Positions 1 to 7,887 of a DNA stretch of 32,744 nucleotides are shown in pieces. Within the stretch, counting starts at the first letter, position 1. Each line of letters opens with the position of its first letter. The position numbers were made by a program, and so were the translations under genes. The notes under the pieces are model-generated. The model searched no databases, was not told where the DNA came from, and saw nothing but the letters and a program-made list of their open reading frames with translations. The DNA is from Hyphomicrobiales bacterium (lineage in GTDB: Bacteria; Pseudomonadota; Alphaproteobacteria; Rhizobiales; Xanthobacteraceae), in NCBI GenBank assembly GCA_027307405.1, contig DAHUXA010000024.1, positions 1-32,744 on the forward strand, written 5' to 3'.

Positions 1-82
1 TAAACATGAGCGAGCGAAAGTACCGGCACAGGGAGTTGGATTCGCAGATTGAAACGTTATGAAATGCAGGCAAACATGCGTT

Positions 83-108
83 TGTCCGCTTTTGGACAAT
101 AGCGGACA
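83..108. repeat. Short inverted repeat, copy 1 (TGTCCGCT/AGCGGACA)
   Basis: Perfect 8-bp arms TGTCCGCT (83-90) and AGCGGACA (101-108) enclose a 10-nt loop. The arms match those of the copy at 3891-3919, and the loops are related too (TTTGGACAAT here, TTCGGGGCAAG there). It lies downstream of the TPR gene, outside any gene. This looks like a dispersed palindromic element of the Bradyrhizobium group. Its function is unknown; it could form a hairpin in RNA. Confidence 0.6.
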
Positions 109-134
109 TAACTGGATTTTGGCCCGGAATGGCT

Positions 135-160
135 TGTCCACTAATGACCCAAAGCCGACA
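135..160. repeat. Degenerate copy of the same inverted repeat
   Basis: TGTCCACT (135-142) and AGCCGACA (153-160) match the arms of copy 1 with one substitution each, again 10 nt apart. The two substitutions do not compensate, so the hairpin is weakened. It sits 27 nt after copy 1 and about 24 nt beyond the TPR gene's stop codon, so the two copies form a small cluster at the gene's 3' end. Confidence 0.45.
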
Positions 161-183
161 TCGACCGTCTCTGATCGGGACGT

Positions 184-1020
184 CTACTTTATCCCGTACG
201 TCGCGTATTCTTCTGCGATGTCGGCCTTGATTGCCTTTGCGCTTGCTATGTCCGCGTTGCCGCCGCTGGTATCGCCCTTTTTCAATTTTGTCACGCCGCG
301 GGCATAGAGCCAATCGGCATGGTCGGGATTTTTCGTCAGCGCCAACGCTGCATCGTAGTCGGCAAGCGCTTTGTCGAATTGCCCGAGCTTCAGATAGGCC
401 AATCCGCGATAGGCAAGGATCTGGGGAATCTTTGGGGCCAGACTGCTGGCCTTGGTGCAGTCGTCAATCGCCTCCTGCAATTGCTTGCCGACAACGGCGC
501 GCGACCAGCAGCGCTGGCCCCACAAGCGTGAGTTATTGGCGTCCAGTTCGATTCCTGACGTGAAATCCGCGATCGCCAGCTCATGGTCGCCCTTGTGACT
601 GTAGGTCAAGCCGCGGTTATAAAATCCATTGGCGTATGCGGGGTCGACCCGGATTGCTTCGGTGTGATCGGCGATCGCGCGGTCATAATCGCCACGGCGG
701 GCGTAAGCATTGCCGCGATGCATGTATCCTGCGGCGTAAGTCGGATCGGTCCGGATCGCCTCGCTATGATCCTGCATAGCCTTGTCGAAATCGCCCTTGC
801 GCTCCCATTGATTGGCGCGGTTGCTGTAGATCAGTGCGAGATTGCGCCTGTCATACCGGCCGGAATTAAGGAGGCGCGTGCAGGCTTCGATGGCAGTGTC
901 GCCGGATCCCCGTACGCAAATCTCGCCGTCATCCGCTGTTGCCGGAACAACAAACCAAGCGGCAGTCATGCCGATCAGGCCAGCGAGAATCCAGTTTTGA
1001 ACGTCTTTTGCGAGCAGCAC
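184..1020 (-). CDS. Exported TPR-repeat protein
   Basis: After an N-terminal hydrophobic segment (roughly WILAGLIGMTAAWFVVPATA) that reads as a signal peptide, the protein is almost entirely tetratricopeptide repeats. About six are visible, with repeated signatures such as NRANQWERKGDFDKAM, HRGNAYARRGDYDRAI and NRGLTYSHKGDHELAI, each followed by a D-P/A-x-Y-A type turn. Proteins like this are usually periplasmic or membrane-anchored scaffolds for protein contacts; no enzymatic domain is visible. The frame is open to 1161, but that would overlap the divergent gene and prepend a non-hydrophobic tail. The GTG at 1020 (with a GTG at 1032 as alternative) puts the signal peptide at the N-terminus and is preferred. 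It diverges from the gene at 1144, leaving about 120 bp for promoters. The partner is unknown. Confidence 0.8.
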   Translation of the reverse strand: MLLAKDVQNWILAGLIGMTAAWFVVPATADDGEICVRGSGDTAIEACTRLLNSGRYDRRNLALIYSNRANQWERKGDFDKAMQDHSEAIRTDPTYAAGYMHRGNAYARRGDYDRAIADHTEAIRVDPAYANGFYNRGLTYSHKGDHELAIADFTSGIELDANNSRLWGQRCWSRAVVGKQLQEAIDDCTKASSLAPKIPQILAYRGLAYLKLGQFDKALADYDAALALTKNPDHADWLYARGVTKLKKGDTSGGNADIASAKAIKADIAEEYATYGIK

Positions 1021-1143
1021 CAAACGCCCCACTGTTTGGTCGGGTCTGTTTAACTGTAGCCATCGATTCGTTCTCCAGCTACTCCTATGCTGTTGCCCCG
1101 GGCAAAGAGGCACAACCGAGGCTGACACCGGAGAGCGGAGCTC

Positions 1144-2268
1144 GTGCGTATTCTGGATCATCCTCGTTTATTGGCGGTCATCGGACTGTGCAGTCTCGCA
1201 ACTCTTGCCGGGGCCCCCGTCAAGATCGGCAATCCCAGGTTCATTTCCGTCGCGCTGGGTCAGCCCGCACTCACGAAATCACAGTCGGATGCGCTCAATG
1301 CCTACAACAAAACAGTACAGGACTTCAGGTCGATCCTGAGCGAGCGACGCGCACAGATCAATGCGAATCAAAAGCTGCCTGACGTGCCGGGACAGGCACT
1401 CTATCTTGCCCGGGTCAGCATGATGGGCGCCTACAAAGACCTTACCGACGTGCTGCCGTCCAGAATCGGGAGGCCAAATAAATATAAAATTCCTCCGGCA
1501 TATTTCGATGCCGACAATGAGCCGCTTGTCGACGAGTATAAGAATCTTTTTCGCATCATGCAGGTGCCACCCGTCAATGCGCAGAAATCCGATACGCCAT
1601 TTAAAGACGTTGTCGACCTTGGGACCGCAATTGCGCGGATCAAGGGTCTCGATGCAGCGCATGCCGAAGTCGCGGGCCGTATCAGCCTGGCCGTCTTCTT
1701 TGCCGAGACAGATGGCAATCAAAACATAGGCAATGCGCGCTCGAATTCTTACAAAGGAAGTTTTCAGACAGGGGTGTCCGAGGACAAAATTGGTCAGAAG
1801 AAATGGGCGGCAATCAAGAAGTCCGTCGCAGCCCTTGATCCAAAACTGAACGCTCGCGACGACAAGGAAGAGGCGCGGGTCGGAAATCCAGATCAGAGAT
1901 ACAATCACTGGACTGCCGTGAGGAACGGCCTCATGAACGCGCACGCGGACCTTTTCCCGAAAATACCGGCAATCATGAAAGCCTTGCCGGACCCGATCGA
2001 TCAAATGAGATTTTTCGAGCTTATCCAGATTATTCCCAGCCCGGCCAAAGCCGCGCTCAATTCAGGCAATTTAGTTAATTACAGGATTTCCGAGCCGCGA
2101 ATCATGGGATACTTGCGCAACAACAGCATGTTTGCCTTTGGAAAAGCCGACCGGGCGAGGACATCCGCGACCATGCGCGAAATTCTGGATTCGATGTGGC
2201 TCTTCAATGATATATTCGATCGCGCGCTGGCCAAATTCGGCGAGATCAAAGCGCAGCAAAAAGGTTGA
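1144..2268 (+). CDS. Exported protein with a possible lytic-transglycosylase-like core
   Basis: A 374-residue protein starting at GTG, preceded by a purine-rich GGAGAGCGGAG. The N-terminus (about residues 8-40) is hydrophobic and reads as a signal peptide. I do not recognise the whole protein. Residues 183-210 show a Glu in a hydrophobic helix (FFAETDGNQN, E188), followed by Asn-rich sequence and SYKGSFQTG. This resembles the catalytic Glu and G-L-M-Q segments of SLT/lysozyme folds, so a peptidoglycan-cleaving role is possible but unproven. The next gene starts 28 bp downstream and encodes another exported glycoside-hydrolase-like protein, so the two are probably co-transcribed and may act together on cell wall or exopolysaccharide. 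A non-catalytic secreted protein is the main alternative. Confidence 0.6.
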   Translation: MRILDHPRLLAVIGLCSLATLAGAPVKIGNPRFISVALGQPALTKSQSDALNAYNKTVQDFRSILSERRAQINANQKLPDVPGQALYLARVSMMGAYKDLTDVLPSRIGRPNKYKIPPAYFDADNEPLVDEYKNLFRIMQVPPVNAQKSDTPFKDVVDLGTAIARIKGLDAAHAEVAGRISLAVFFAETDGNQNIGNARSNSYKGSFQTGVSEDKIGQKKWAAIKKSVAALDPKLNARDDKEEARVGNPDQRYNHWTAVRNGLMNAHADLFPKIPAIMKALPDPIDQMRFFELIQIIPSPAKAALNSGNLVNYRISEPRIMGYLRNNSMFAFGKADRARTSATMREILDSMWLFNDIFDRALAKFGEIKAQQKG

Positions 2269-2296
2269 GCGGCAGGCAACAGCTCTTCGGGGGCCA

Positions 2297-3346
2297 ATGT
2301 CGATCGTATCGAGACGAACATTCACCAAGGGTTTGCTTGCCAGCGCTTTGGTGCCGGGCCATTCGGCGATTGGGCAACCCAACGATCTGGCGGGTATTGC
2401 CATCATCGATACCCCGAACAATGCCGCAAAAGTCGCGTCGAAGTTGTCAGCCCAGAATGTGAAGGTTGTCGTGCGGTTTTTCGCGCGAAAGCCCCAGCCG
2501 GGTCTGCGCGAGAAGGTCATGGCGTCCGACGGCAATATGATCGACGGCATCCGCGAGCCGACCATATTGATCAGAAACGGCCTTTCGATCGTGTCTCTCT
2601 ACCAATATCGAAATAATCTTCCCGAGAAATTTCTGAAGGGTTTGGAAGACACCGGCTCGGCAAAGGCGGAAGTCGCGGCCGATGCAAAGGCCGCGCTGGA
2701 TCAGGCGAGGCTGGTCGGGCAGCCGGAAGGGTCGGCAATCTATTTCGGAGTCGACTTCAATGTGAATCGCGCCGCCGTGGATCCTGTTCTCGAGTACTTT
2801 CGTGTCATCGGTCAGACGGTCGGCAGCCATTATGCGATAGGGGTTTACGGGAACGGGTTCGTCAACCGTATTCTCAGCCAGGAAAAACTCGTGGCGTACA
2901 ATTGGATCAGCGCATCGCGCTCACACGAAGAAACCGTCGCTTTCTATAACAGCGGACAATGGCATCTTTTTCAGAACCAGGTTGATCGCCGCTGGTTTGG
3001 GCCACCCGGCAAATGCTCGACTGGCCTCGATATCGATACGAATTTGCAGAACCCCAACGTATCTAGCATCGGCGCGTGGGGAGCCGGAGAAGTCGACAGA
3101 AGCCGCAACCAGAAGATTTTTGACCAGCGTCGCTTCGCGATCCGCACAACGCCGGTCGAGAGCGGCGGAGGCGGCAGCTGCAAACCCGACAGCCGCGTGC
3201 CGAGGAATGCCAATGTTAGAATTCTTGCGCAATCCGGCGCCTGGTCCGGCGTGGACATCGACGAAGATGGGTACGCCGACGGCCAGGTAAGAACGTCCGA
3301 TCTGACGTCCGATCTCGCGACGATGCCTCCTTGGGGTCCATCGTAA
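2297..3346 (+). CDS. Tat-exported DUF1906 (Rv2525c-like) glycoside-hydrolase-like protein
   Basis: The frame is open further upstream, but the ATG at 2297 puts a twin-arginine signal at the very N-terminus (SRRTFTKGLLASALVPG, residues 5-21) and follows GGGG closely, so I use this start (349 residues). Residues about 30-250 match the DUF1906 domain, a TIM-barrel relative of GH25 lysozymes: IYFGVDFN (148-155), IGVYGNG (181-187), W-H-L-F-Q-N-Q (222-228) and a closing GLDIDTN (243-249). A Gly-rich linker (289-293) leads to a C-terminal segment of about 50 residues resembling a bacterial SH3 domain (VRILAQSGAWSGVDIDEDGYADG). Family members are thought to bind or cut cell-wall glycans, often with unclear activity. 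Its pairing with the preceding exported protein suggests a shared extracytoplasmic role. Confidence 0.78.
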   Translation: MSIVSRRTFTKGLLASALVPGHSAIGQPNDLAGIAIIDTPNNAAKVASKLSAQNVKVVVRFFARKPQPGLREKVMASDGNMIDGIREPTILIRNGLSIVSLYQYRNNLPEKFLKGLEDTGSAKAEVAADAKAALDQARLVGQPEGSAIYFGVDFNVNRAAVDPVLEYFRVIGQTVGSHYAIGVYGNGFVNRILSQEKLVAYNWISASRSHEETVAFYNSGQWHLFQNQVDRRWFGPPGKCSTGLDIDTNLQNPNVSSIGAWGAGEVDRSRNQKIFDQRRFAIRTTPVESGGGGSCKPDSRVPRNANVRILAQSGAWSGVDIDEDGYADGQVRTSDLTSDLATMPPWGPS

Positions 3347-3625
3347 GACGAGCGCAATCAAGCGGCCATCCTGTGGCGGGTTTCACCTTTCGGCCAAGAT
3401 CAGCTCGCGATCAATCTGCAGCCAGCGGTCAACGCCTCTCCTGAAATAAGAGCGGATATCGGCGCGCTGGGGTGGAGAAAGAAGCGGAAGGCATCAGCGA
3501 CCATATACCTGCGTATAGGTCCTCAATCTCATCCGATCATCCGAATCTTATCTACGTAGAATAGAGCAATTGCACTTGGGCATTTTAAGGTCTGCCCTAA
3601 TGGTTGCTCACCGGAGTTAATCGCC

Positions 3626-3790
3626 ATGACATTCCATCAACCCTATCGCGTGCGCTATTATCCAACCGTTGCTCGTGACCATAGTTTTGCACTTGTCAGG
3701 TGGACGCTGAACGCGACTGCTATCCTGATTGTTAGCTTGGCACTATTCATCGGCTTCTTCATATCCAGCATTGGATTGTTGCACGGATAG
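3626..3790 (+). CDS. Small single-helix membrane protein (54 aa)
   Basis: ATG at 3626 follows GGAG with a 9-nt gap and opens a 54-codon frame ending in TAG. The product has a basic, Tyr-rich N-terminus (MTFHQPYRVRYYPTVARDH), then one long hydrophobic stretch at about residues 29-52 (ATAILIVSLALFIGFFISSIG) that reads as a transmembrane helix, and ends in LLHG. No family is recognised. The ribosome-binding site and the amphipathic-then-hydrophobic layout make it credible as a gene. It stands alone between the DUF1906 gene and the FmdA cluster. The alternative is chance coding in a gene-poor stretch. Confidence 0.5.
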   Translation: MTFHQPYRVRYYPTVARDHSFALVRWTLNATAILIVSLALFIGFFISSIGLLHG

Positions 3791-4174
3791 AAGTATTGGC
3801 ACAGACGGGTTCGACTTGGACCGCGTCCACGCTAGATTTCTTCATCAGTCACTAATTCCTTATGAGTTTGGCGGCATGGCCCTGAGGCCAATGTCCGCTT
3901 TCGGGGCAAGAGCGGACATCGAACCGGCTACCGGGTAGGCCCGTCGCATGGTGATCGCGACGACCCACGTACCAATTTATGCTTCCGAAGCATGAATCCA
4001 ACGATCCGACGGAGCCGGCTGGATCTTTGTCCTTGCAATTGGCTTAGTGATTTCAGCGGAGCACGGCTCGTTACTCGCAACTAGACCGCGCCGAGCGCAG
4101 CCTGGCCCCGTACTATTCGGGAGACCGGGAAGTTGCTATCGTTTTGACCTTCAAATGATAGTGGGGGCTAAGCG
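3791..4174. other. Gene-free stretch before the FmdA-family cluster
   Basis: About 380 bp with no convincing gene on either strand. It contains one copy of the short inverted repeat (3891-3919). The last 150 bp are presumably the promoter and leader of the acetamidase-family operon, but I see no clear sigma70 -35/-10 pair. GTGGGG about 10 nt before the ATG at 4175 can serve as the ribosome-binding site. Confidence 0.5.
3891..3919. repeat. Short inverted repeat, copy 3 (perfect 9-bp arms)
   Basis: ATGTCCGCT (3891-3899) and AGCGGACAT (3911-3919) are perfect inverted arms around an 11-nt loop (TTCGGGGCAAG). It has the same arms as the copy at 83-108. It is intergenic, about 100 bp past the small membrane protein gene. 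It is best read as a dispersed genomic palindrome, with no T-run that would make it a terminator. Confidence 0.65.
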
Positions 4175-5488
4175 ATGCAATTCTTTGGACCGGCTATCGT
4201 GTCCGCGGCCATCTGCGCAGTCACGAGCGGCGCGGTGTTTGCACAACAGCCGCCATCTGCGCAGTCCGGCGCGCAGAAATTGATGGCCGTACCGGGGTCG
4301 AAATATCCGGGCCGCATGCATGTCTTGCCAGCGACTATGGAAACGACGCAGTGGGGCTGGTTCGACAACGCCGAATTACCACGTCTGATTATTGATTCAG
4401 GTGATACCGTCGCTATCGAATCGATGTCGCACTCCCACGGCCAGCTTTGGCCGGGCCGAACCATCGAAGAGTTGAAAAAACTTCGTACGGATTGGCCGGG
4501 CCGCGGTCCGATGACGCTGACCGGCCCAATCTTCGTCAATGGGGCAGAGCCCGGCGACACGCTCCAGATCAAGATCCAGAAAATCGTGCCGCGGCCGTGG
4601 GGCGCAAATTTCAACGTGCCGGGACTGTTCGGGCAATTCCCCAGCAAATTCCCGGATGGACAGGTGAAATATTTCTATCTCGATTCGGAGCGAAAAACTG
4701 CGGAGTTCGCCCCGGGTATCGAAATTCCACTGCGGCCCTTCCCGGGGACGCTAGGCGTCGCGCGCAAGGAACCCGGCCGCTACAACGCGGTACCGCCCGG
4801 ACCCTTCGCCGGAAATCTGGACAACCGCGATCTGGTTGAGGGAACAACGCTGCATGTTCCCGTTTTCGTGCGCGGGGCTCTGGTCTGGCAAGGCGATTCT
4901 CACGCGGCGCAAGGAAACGGCGAGATCAACCTGACCGGACTCGAGACCGCGTTCCAGGAGATTACGATAACGGCGACGGTCGATAAAACGACGAAGCTGG
5001 AGTGGCCGCGCATCGAGACCCCAACCGCATGGATCACTATGGGCTTCGACGAGGATCTCTCCAAGGCGCTTGCCAACGCCAAATCGGAAACGGCAAAGTT
5101 CCTGGCGGAGCAACGCAAGATTTCGCCGGACCAGGCGATGGCACTGGTGTCAAAGACATCCGATTGCCGGGTGACCCAAGTTGTGGACATTAAAAAGGGC
5201 GTCCACTGCACGACATCGAAGGACGCCAGCAAATCGCTCGCCGAACCGCGGCCGACCGTCGAAACTCCAGAATATCTGGTGACCTCCGCCGCCGATCCCG
5301 ACATGAACAAGGCCATGGATAGTGCCTCATGGGCCATGATCGAACTTTTGCAAAAGGAAAAATCACTGTCGCGGCTGGATGCCTATTCGCTCGCGAGCAT
5401 GACCATGGATTGCCGCGTCGGCGAAATGGATGCAGCTGAAAAGAGTGTGCATTGTCTTGTCGCCAAGAGCATGTGGACGAAACGATAA
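4175..5488 (+). CDS. Exported acetamidase/formamidase-family protein (paralogue 1)
   Basis: A 437-residue protein with a signal peptide (cleavage likely after VFA at residue 23). Residues about 45-290 are an FmdA/AmdA fold, the family of metal-dependent amidases releasing ammonia from short amides: HVLPATMETTQWGWFDN (49-65), the hallmark GDSHAAQGNGE (240-250) and PRIETPTAWITMGFDEDL (278-295). The common cytosolic family members run about 300-320 residues; this one adds a C-terminal extension. In that extension, residues 292-349 and 374-431 align without gaps at an 82-residue offset, each holding DCRV and HC with cysteines 14 apart (C331/C345 and C413/C427). Disulfides would suit the periplasm. 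It is followed closely by a second exported paralogue, so an operon is likely. Substrate unknown; activity is inferred from the family only. Confidence 0.85.
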   Translation: MQFFGPAIVSAAICAVTSGAVFAQQPPSAQSGAQKLMAVPGSKYPGRMHVLPATMETTQWGWFDNAELPRLIIDSGDTVAIESMSHSHGQLWPGRTIEELKKLRTDWPGRGPMTLTGPIFVNGAEPGDTLQIKIQKIVPRPWGANFNVPGLFGQFPSKFPDGQVKYFYLDSERKTAEFAPGIEIPLRPFPGTLGVARKEPGRYNAVPPGPFAGNLDNRDLVEGTTLHVPVFVRGALVWQGDSHAAQGNGEINLTGLETAFQEITITATVDKTTKLEWPRIETPTAWITMGFDEDLSKALANAKSETAKFLAEQRKISPDQAMALVSKTSDCRVTQVVDIKKGVHCTTSKDASKSLAEPRPTVETPEYLVTSAADPDMNKAMDSASWAMIELLQKEKSLSRLDAYSLASMTMDCRVGEMDAAEKSVHCLVAKSMWTKR

Positions 5489-5512
5489 GATCAAAACCTA
5501 AGTGTGAGAATT

Positions 5513-5522
5513 AAGGGGAGGG
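5513..5522 (+). promoter_or_regulatory. Strong Shine-Dalgarno site deciding the start of paralogue 2
   Basis: AAGGGGAGGG ends 5 nt before the ATG at 5528. An in-frame GTG at 5504 lies upstream of this site and would put charged residues (RIKGRER) before the signal peptide, so the ATG at 5528 is the start. Confidence 0.75.
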
Positions 5523-5527
5523 AACGT

Positions 5528-6925
5528 ATGATTCATGCATCATTCATGTTTCGCATCGCGGTCGGTGTCAGTGGCGTGCTGATCATCGGCGCTGCAGCAT
5601 TCGCGCAAACGCCGGCACCCGCTCCGGCCGCGCCCGCTTCGGGATTGCCGCCAACCGCGACAATTAATACCCCCGGCTATCCTGCGGCCGGGCCTGCCGA
5701 CCCGGCACTTCGCGTTCTGACATTGCCGGGCGGCAAGAAGGTGCATGTGCTGCCGGCCACGCTTGAAACCACGCAATGGGGCTGGTTCGACAATTCCCAG
5801 CCGCCGGTGTTACGCGTCCATTCCGGTGACACCATTGTGATGGAAACGATGATGCACAGTCACAACCAGGTGGTTCCGGGCGTCACCATCGAACAGATCA
5901 AGAAATTGCGCACCGATTTCCCCGGACGCGGGCCGCACACTTTGACGGGGCCCATCTATATCGAAGAAGCGCAGCCCGGTGATGTTCTCAAGGTCAGGCT
6001 CAATAAAATCATTCCACGGGCATACGCGACGAACTTCAACGTCCCTGGCATGTTCGGCCAGTTCCCGAGCGTCTTTCAGGACGGCCAAGTCAAGTACATG
6101 TACCTCGATCTCGATAACATGACGACCGAGTTCCTGCCCGGCATCGTTTTGCCGGTGCGACCTTTCCCGGGCACGCTTGGCGTCGCGCGCAAGGAGCCTG
6201 GCCGCTACTCAAGCGTGCCGCCCGGCGAATACGCTGGCAACATGGATATCCGTGATTTCGTCGCCGGCACAACGCTCTATGTGCCCGTTCATGTGCCGGG
6301 TGCACTGCTATGGAGCGGCGACTCCCACGCGGGGCAGGGGAACGGCGAGGTCAACCTCACCGCCATTGAGACTGCTTACAAAGAGCTCAACATCACAGTG
6401 GAAGTCGTCAAAGGCAAGCCGCTCGACTTCCCGCGCATCGAGACGCCAAAATCCTGGATCACGATGGGGTTTGACCAGGATCTGAACAAGGCTTGGGCGC
6501 AGGTGAAAGCCCAAACCGTCAAGTTTCTCTCCGAACAGCGCGGCGTATCTGCCGAGCAAGCGGCGAAATTGATGACGAGCGTTTCCGATTGCCGGGTCTC
6601 ACAAGTGGTCAACATCAAGAAAGGCGTTCACTGCCTCAATCCCAAGAATGTGCGCGACAAGGAAGACATGGAGCGCCCGGCCAAGGAAACGCCAAAATAT
6701 TACGTCTCGCACGCCAAGGATCCCGATCTGAACAAGGCGATGAACGAGGCATCGATGGGTATGATCAAGTTCCTCGAATCGGAGAAGAAAATCGCGCGTC
6801 TTGATGCCTATGGGCTCGCTAGCGTGGCGATGGACTGTCGGGTCGGCGCGATTTCCGATGCCGAGAAGAATGTCCATTGCGTGATGCCGAAGAGCATCTG
6901 GGCCGCCAACGCCGGCAAGCGCTAG
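5528..6925 (+). CDS. Exported acetamidase/formamidase-family protein (paralogue 2)
   Basis: A 465-residue close paralogue of the gene just upstream. A signal peptide (cleavage likely after AFA at residue 26) is followed by an Ala/Pro-rich linker (28-45). The FmdA-type catalytic core follows: VHVLPATLETTQWGWFDN (72-89), GDSHAGQGNGE (264-274) and PRIETPKSWITMGFDQDL (302-319). The C-terminal part again carries the duplicated module with exactly the same 82-residue offset (D316/D398, C355/C437, C369/C451), so the duplication predates the split of the two paralogues. About 40 bp separate it from paralogue 1, and a hairpin with a T-rich tail follows it. It is likely a periplasmic amide hydrolase or binding protein acting with its neighbour. 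Substrate unknown. Confidence 0.85.
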   Translation: MIHASFMFRIAVGVSGVLIIGAAAFAQTPAPAPAAPASGLPPTATINTPGYPAAGPADPALRVLTLPGGKKVHVLPATLETTQWGWFDNSQPPVLRVHSGDTIVMETMMHSHNQVVPGVTIEQIKKLRTDFPGRGPHTLTGPIYIEEAQPGDVLKVRLNKIIPRAYATNFNVPGMFGQFPSVFQDGQVKYMYLDLDNMTTEFLPGIVLPVRPFPGTLGVARKEPGRYSSVPPGEYAGNMDIRDFVAGTTLYVPVHVPGALLWSGDSHAGQGNGEVNLTAIETAYKELNITVEVVKGKPLDFPRIETPKSWITMGFDQDLNKAWAQVKAQTVKFLSEQRGVSAEQAAKLMTSVSDCRVSQVVNIKKGVHCLNPKNVRDKEDMERPAKETPKYYVSHAKDPDLNKAMNEASMGMIKFLESEKKIARLDAYGLASVAMDCRVGAISDAEKNVHCVMPKSIWAANAGKR

Positions 6926-6940
6926 CGAAGATTGGGGAGG

Positions 6941-6968
6941 GGCCGCGACCTTCGCGGCCTTCCCTTTT
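6941..6968 (+). terminator. Rho-independent terminator-like hairpin
   Basis: GGCCGCGA (6941-6948) and TCGCGGCC (6952-6959) form a perfect 8-bp stem with a 3-nt loop, followed by TTCCCTTTT. It lies 15 nt after paralogue 2 stops and only 8 nt before the ATG of the metal-binding protein gene. It may end the two-gene transcript or attenuate read-through into the transporter genes. Confidence 0.65.
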
Positions 6969-6975
6969 GCGAGCC

Positions 6976-7887
6976 ATGGTATTGCGTTCCGGTCTCATCG
7001 TCGCATTGCTTGCCTTGGCATCACCGGGATTTCCGCAGGACCGGGTCCTGGTGGTGACCACCACGACCGACCTGCGTAGTTTGACCGAGGCCGTGGGCGG
7101 CGACCGGGTCGTGGCGGCGAGCCTCGTTCCGCCGAACATGGACGCTGAGGAATATCAGCCCAAGCCCCAGGACGTGCTGCGCCTCAGGCAGGCGCGCCTG
7201 CTTGTGCGAGTGGGGCTCGACTACGATCTGTGGGTCGATCGTCTGCTAGCACAAGCCGGCAAGCCCGCGATCAGCCGTGGTGGCCCTGCTTACGTCGACG
7301 CCTCTTTTGCGATTACCGTACTAGAGCTTCGTGGGATGAGCGTCGGCCCCGGCGACGGCCACGCCCATGGCAGCGGCAACCCGCACTATTGGCTGGATCC
7401 GAAAAACGCAGAGATCATCACTGCCAACATTCTTGAAGCCTTGGCGCGAATCGATCCGGCCAATGCCGCACAGTACGAAGCAAATCGGCAGGCATTTCTC
7501 GCTCGTCTGAATTCAAAGCTGGCAGAATGGGAAATAAAACTGAGCGCGCTAAAAAACATGCCGATTGTCGCCTACCACAACAGCTGGCCCTATTTTGCGC
7601 GCCGCTTCCGGCTGGACTTTATCGACTTTATCGAGATCAAACCCGGCGTGCCACCGAGCCCCTCGCACCTTGCCGGAATAGTACGGAGCATGCGTGAGCG
7701 CGGCACCCCTATCGATGTGCGCGAACCGCATGAGCCCGAACGCGACGTTGCTTTCGTAGCAAACAAGGCCGGGGCAAAAGTGGTGACGCTCGCCGCATCG
7801 GTCGGCGCACTGCCGGAGACCGACGATTATATCTCGCTGTTCGAGGTGAACATCGAGGCCCTCATATCAGCGGCGGCCAGGCGATGA
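6976..7887 (+). CDS. ZnuA/TroA-like metal ABC transporter substrate-binding protein
   Basis: A 303-residue cluster A-I (ZnuA-like) protein. The frame is open upstream, but the ATG at 6976 starts directly with a signal peptide (VLRSGLIVALLALASPGFP) followed by RVLVVTTTTDLRSL. Visible family motifs are NPHYWLDP (135-142, ligand H137), AYHNSWPYF (199-207, H201) and a short His-containing loop GDGHAHGSG. Where ZnuA/PsaA carry the first ligand His (PHxYEP), this protein reads MDAEEYQPKP (55-64), with Glu in place of His. Its metal preference may therefore differ, or this may be another subfamily. Its stop overlaps the permease start by 4 bp (ATGA), so the two are translationally coupled. No ATPase gene adjoins them. 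A terminator-like hairpin immediately upstream may limit expression from the amidase-family genes. Confidence 0.82.
   Translation: MVLRSGLIVALLALASPGFPQDRVLVVTTTTDLRSLTEAVGGDRVVAASLVPPNMDAEEYQPKPQDVLRLRQARLLVRVGLDYDLWVDRLLAQAGKPAISRGGPAYVDASFAITVLELRGMSVGPGDGHAHGSGNPHYWLDPKNAEIITANILEALARIDPANAAQYEANRQAFLARLNSKLAEWEIKLSALKNMPIVAYHNSWPYFARRFRLDFIDFIEIKPGVPPSPSHLAGIVRSMRERGTPIDVREPHEPERDVAFVANKAGAKVVTLAASVGALPETDDYISLFEVNIEALISAAARR

Noticed and set aside
6-62. 18-codon frame MSERKYRHRELDSQIETL at the left edge
   Set aside because: Very short, with no visible context upstream of the window edge, so it cannot be told from chance.
3383-3480. Minus-strand frame giving RADIRSYFRRGVDRWLQID
   Set aside because: It looks faintly protein-like, but has no start codon and is cut by a stop upstream. 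It could be a decayed gene remnant; evidence too thin to list.
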